The notes beneath the pieces were generated by a model. The model was not told the DNA's origin. It was given only the letters and a program-made list of their open reading frames with translations, and searched no databases. Made by a program: the position numbers and the translations under genes. From positions 1 to 14,346 of the forward strand of contig JAAZGM010000153.1 in the NCBI GenBank assembly GCA_012511245.1: a DNA stretch of 14,346 bases, in the 5' to 3' direction. This DNA comes from Methanomicrobiales archaeon. GTDB taxonomy: Archaea > Halobacteriota > Methanomicrobia > Methanomicrobiales > Methanoculleaceae. This document shows positions 14,018 through 14,346 of the stretch, in pieces; positions within the stretch are counted from its first letter, which is position 1; each line of letters begins with the position of its first letter.

Positions 14018-14346
14018 TCAGGGGGTGACGATGACCGTCCCGGTGAATCCCGATATCCATGACTGGTAGGTGTAGTTCCCCTCGGCGCTGAAGGTATAGG
14101 TATACGTATCGCCCGGTTTGAGTACCCCGGAGCTGAGGAACCCGGTATCCCCGGTCGTCGATACGGTCTGGTCTGCTGAAGCGTCGTTTGTCCACTCTAC
14201 TGTGGTGTCGGCAGGAACGGTGAGGGTCTCCGGCACAAATCCGCTGTCGGTGATGGAGATGATCTCATCAGCAACAATTACCACTACCGGTGTTCCCGGC
14301 GGTGTCTCTGCCTCGTCCGACACCATTGTGATCTCAATCTCCTCCA
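14018..14346 (-). CDS. Cupredoxin-fold protein lacking copper ligands (3' part, partial)
   Basis: The frame is open to the window edge, so the N-terminus lies outside; at least 109 residues are seen. The last 80 or so form a plastocyanin-like beta-sandwich: ISITDSGFVPETLTVPADTT, VEWTND, then LKPGDTYTYTF, and a C-terminal strand ending GTVIVTP. In copper-binding members the first ligand histidine occurs as xxHTVT and the rest as YxCxxHxxM. Here the corresponding positions read ADQTVS and YTYQSWISGFTGTV, so the His, Cys, His and Met ligands are all gone. It therefore probably does not bind type-1 copper and may serve as a structural or ligand-binding cell-surface domain. An internal ATG at 14326 exists, but the frame continues upstream (EEIEIT). 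It converges with the diamide synthase gene with a 37-base gap. Confidence 0.75.
   Translation of the reverse strand, partial: EEIEITMVSDEAETPPGTPVVVIVADEIISITDSGFVPETLTVPADTTVEWTNDASADQTVSTTGDTGFLSSGVLKPGDTYTYTFSAEGNYTYQSWISGFTGTVIVTP

Overview
The window looks like a piece of a moderately GC-rich methanogen chromosome, most likely order Methanomicrobiales and perhaps Methanoculleus-like. That placement is an inference. It rests on the archaeal style of the genes (a DILTHDIGN-type PAS histidine kinase, a polyprenol kinase-like membrane protein, a Sm_multidrug_ex membrane protein, CbiMNQO and a CbiA/CfbB amidase), on AT-rich TATA-like boxes upstream of starts, and on GGAGGTGA-type ribosome binding sites.

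Layout. At 1-1381 (minus strand) there is an intact beta-class DNA methyltransferase, with the deleted and frameshifted remains of a second, D12/Dam-class adenine methyltransferase just downstream of it; together they look like a decayed restriction-modification locus. At 1563-4104 a soluble double-PAS histidine kinase faces a membrane-anchored Cache sensor that has no output domain. At 4184-5269 a six-helix membrane protein of the small multidrug export family diverges from a small unrecognised ORF. At 5244-7159 a DUF885-like metallohydrolase, with one expected motif histidine changed to arginine, diverges from a polyprenol/diacylglycerol kinase-type membrane enzyme. At 7160-7739 lies a cation diffusion facilitator pseudogene whose deletions remove both intramembrane metal-site motifs. 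Pyruvate kinase is at 7840-9339.

From 9452 to 12515 (minus strand) runs a complete cobalt ECF-type transporter in the order cbiM-cbiN-cbiQ-cbiO. Its CbiO carries an unusual C-terminal extension of about 140 residues. Diverging from it is a cobyrinate / Ni-sirohydrochlorin a,c-diamide synthase (12649-13980). The two sides share an AT-rich intergenic region holding two tandem palindrome-like 20-bp units with an identical 13-bp core, a strong candidate for a metal- or corrinoid-responsive operator. The logic is cobalt (or nickel) uptake next to a tetrapyrrole amidation step, for corrinoids or coenzyme F430. The window closes with the 3' part of a cupredoxin-fold gene in which the usual copper ligands are all replaced.

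I see no tRNA, rRNA, CRISPR array or insertion sequence. The most noteworthy items are the operator-like repeat, the CbiO extension, and the two pseudogenes (D12 methyltransferase and CDF) that six-frame ORF calling alone would miss or misreport.
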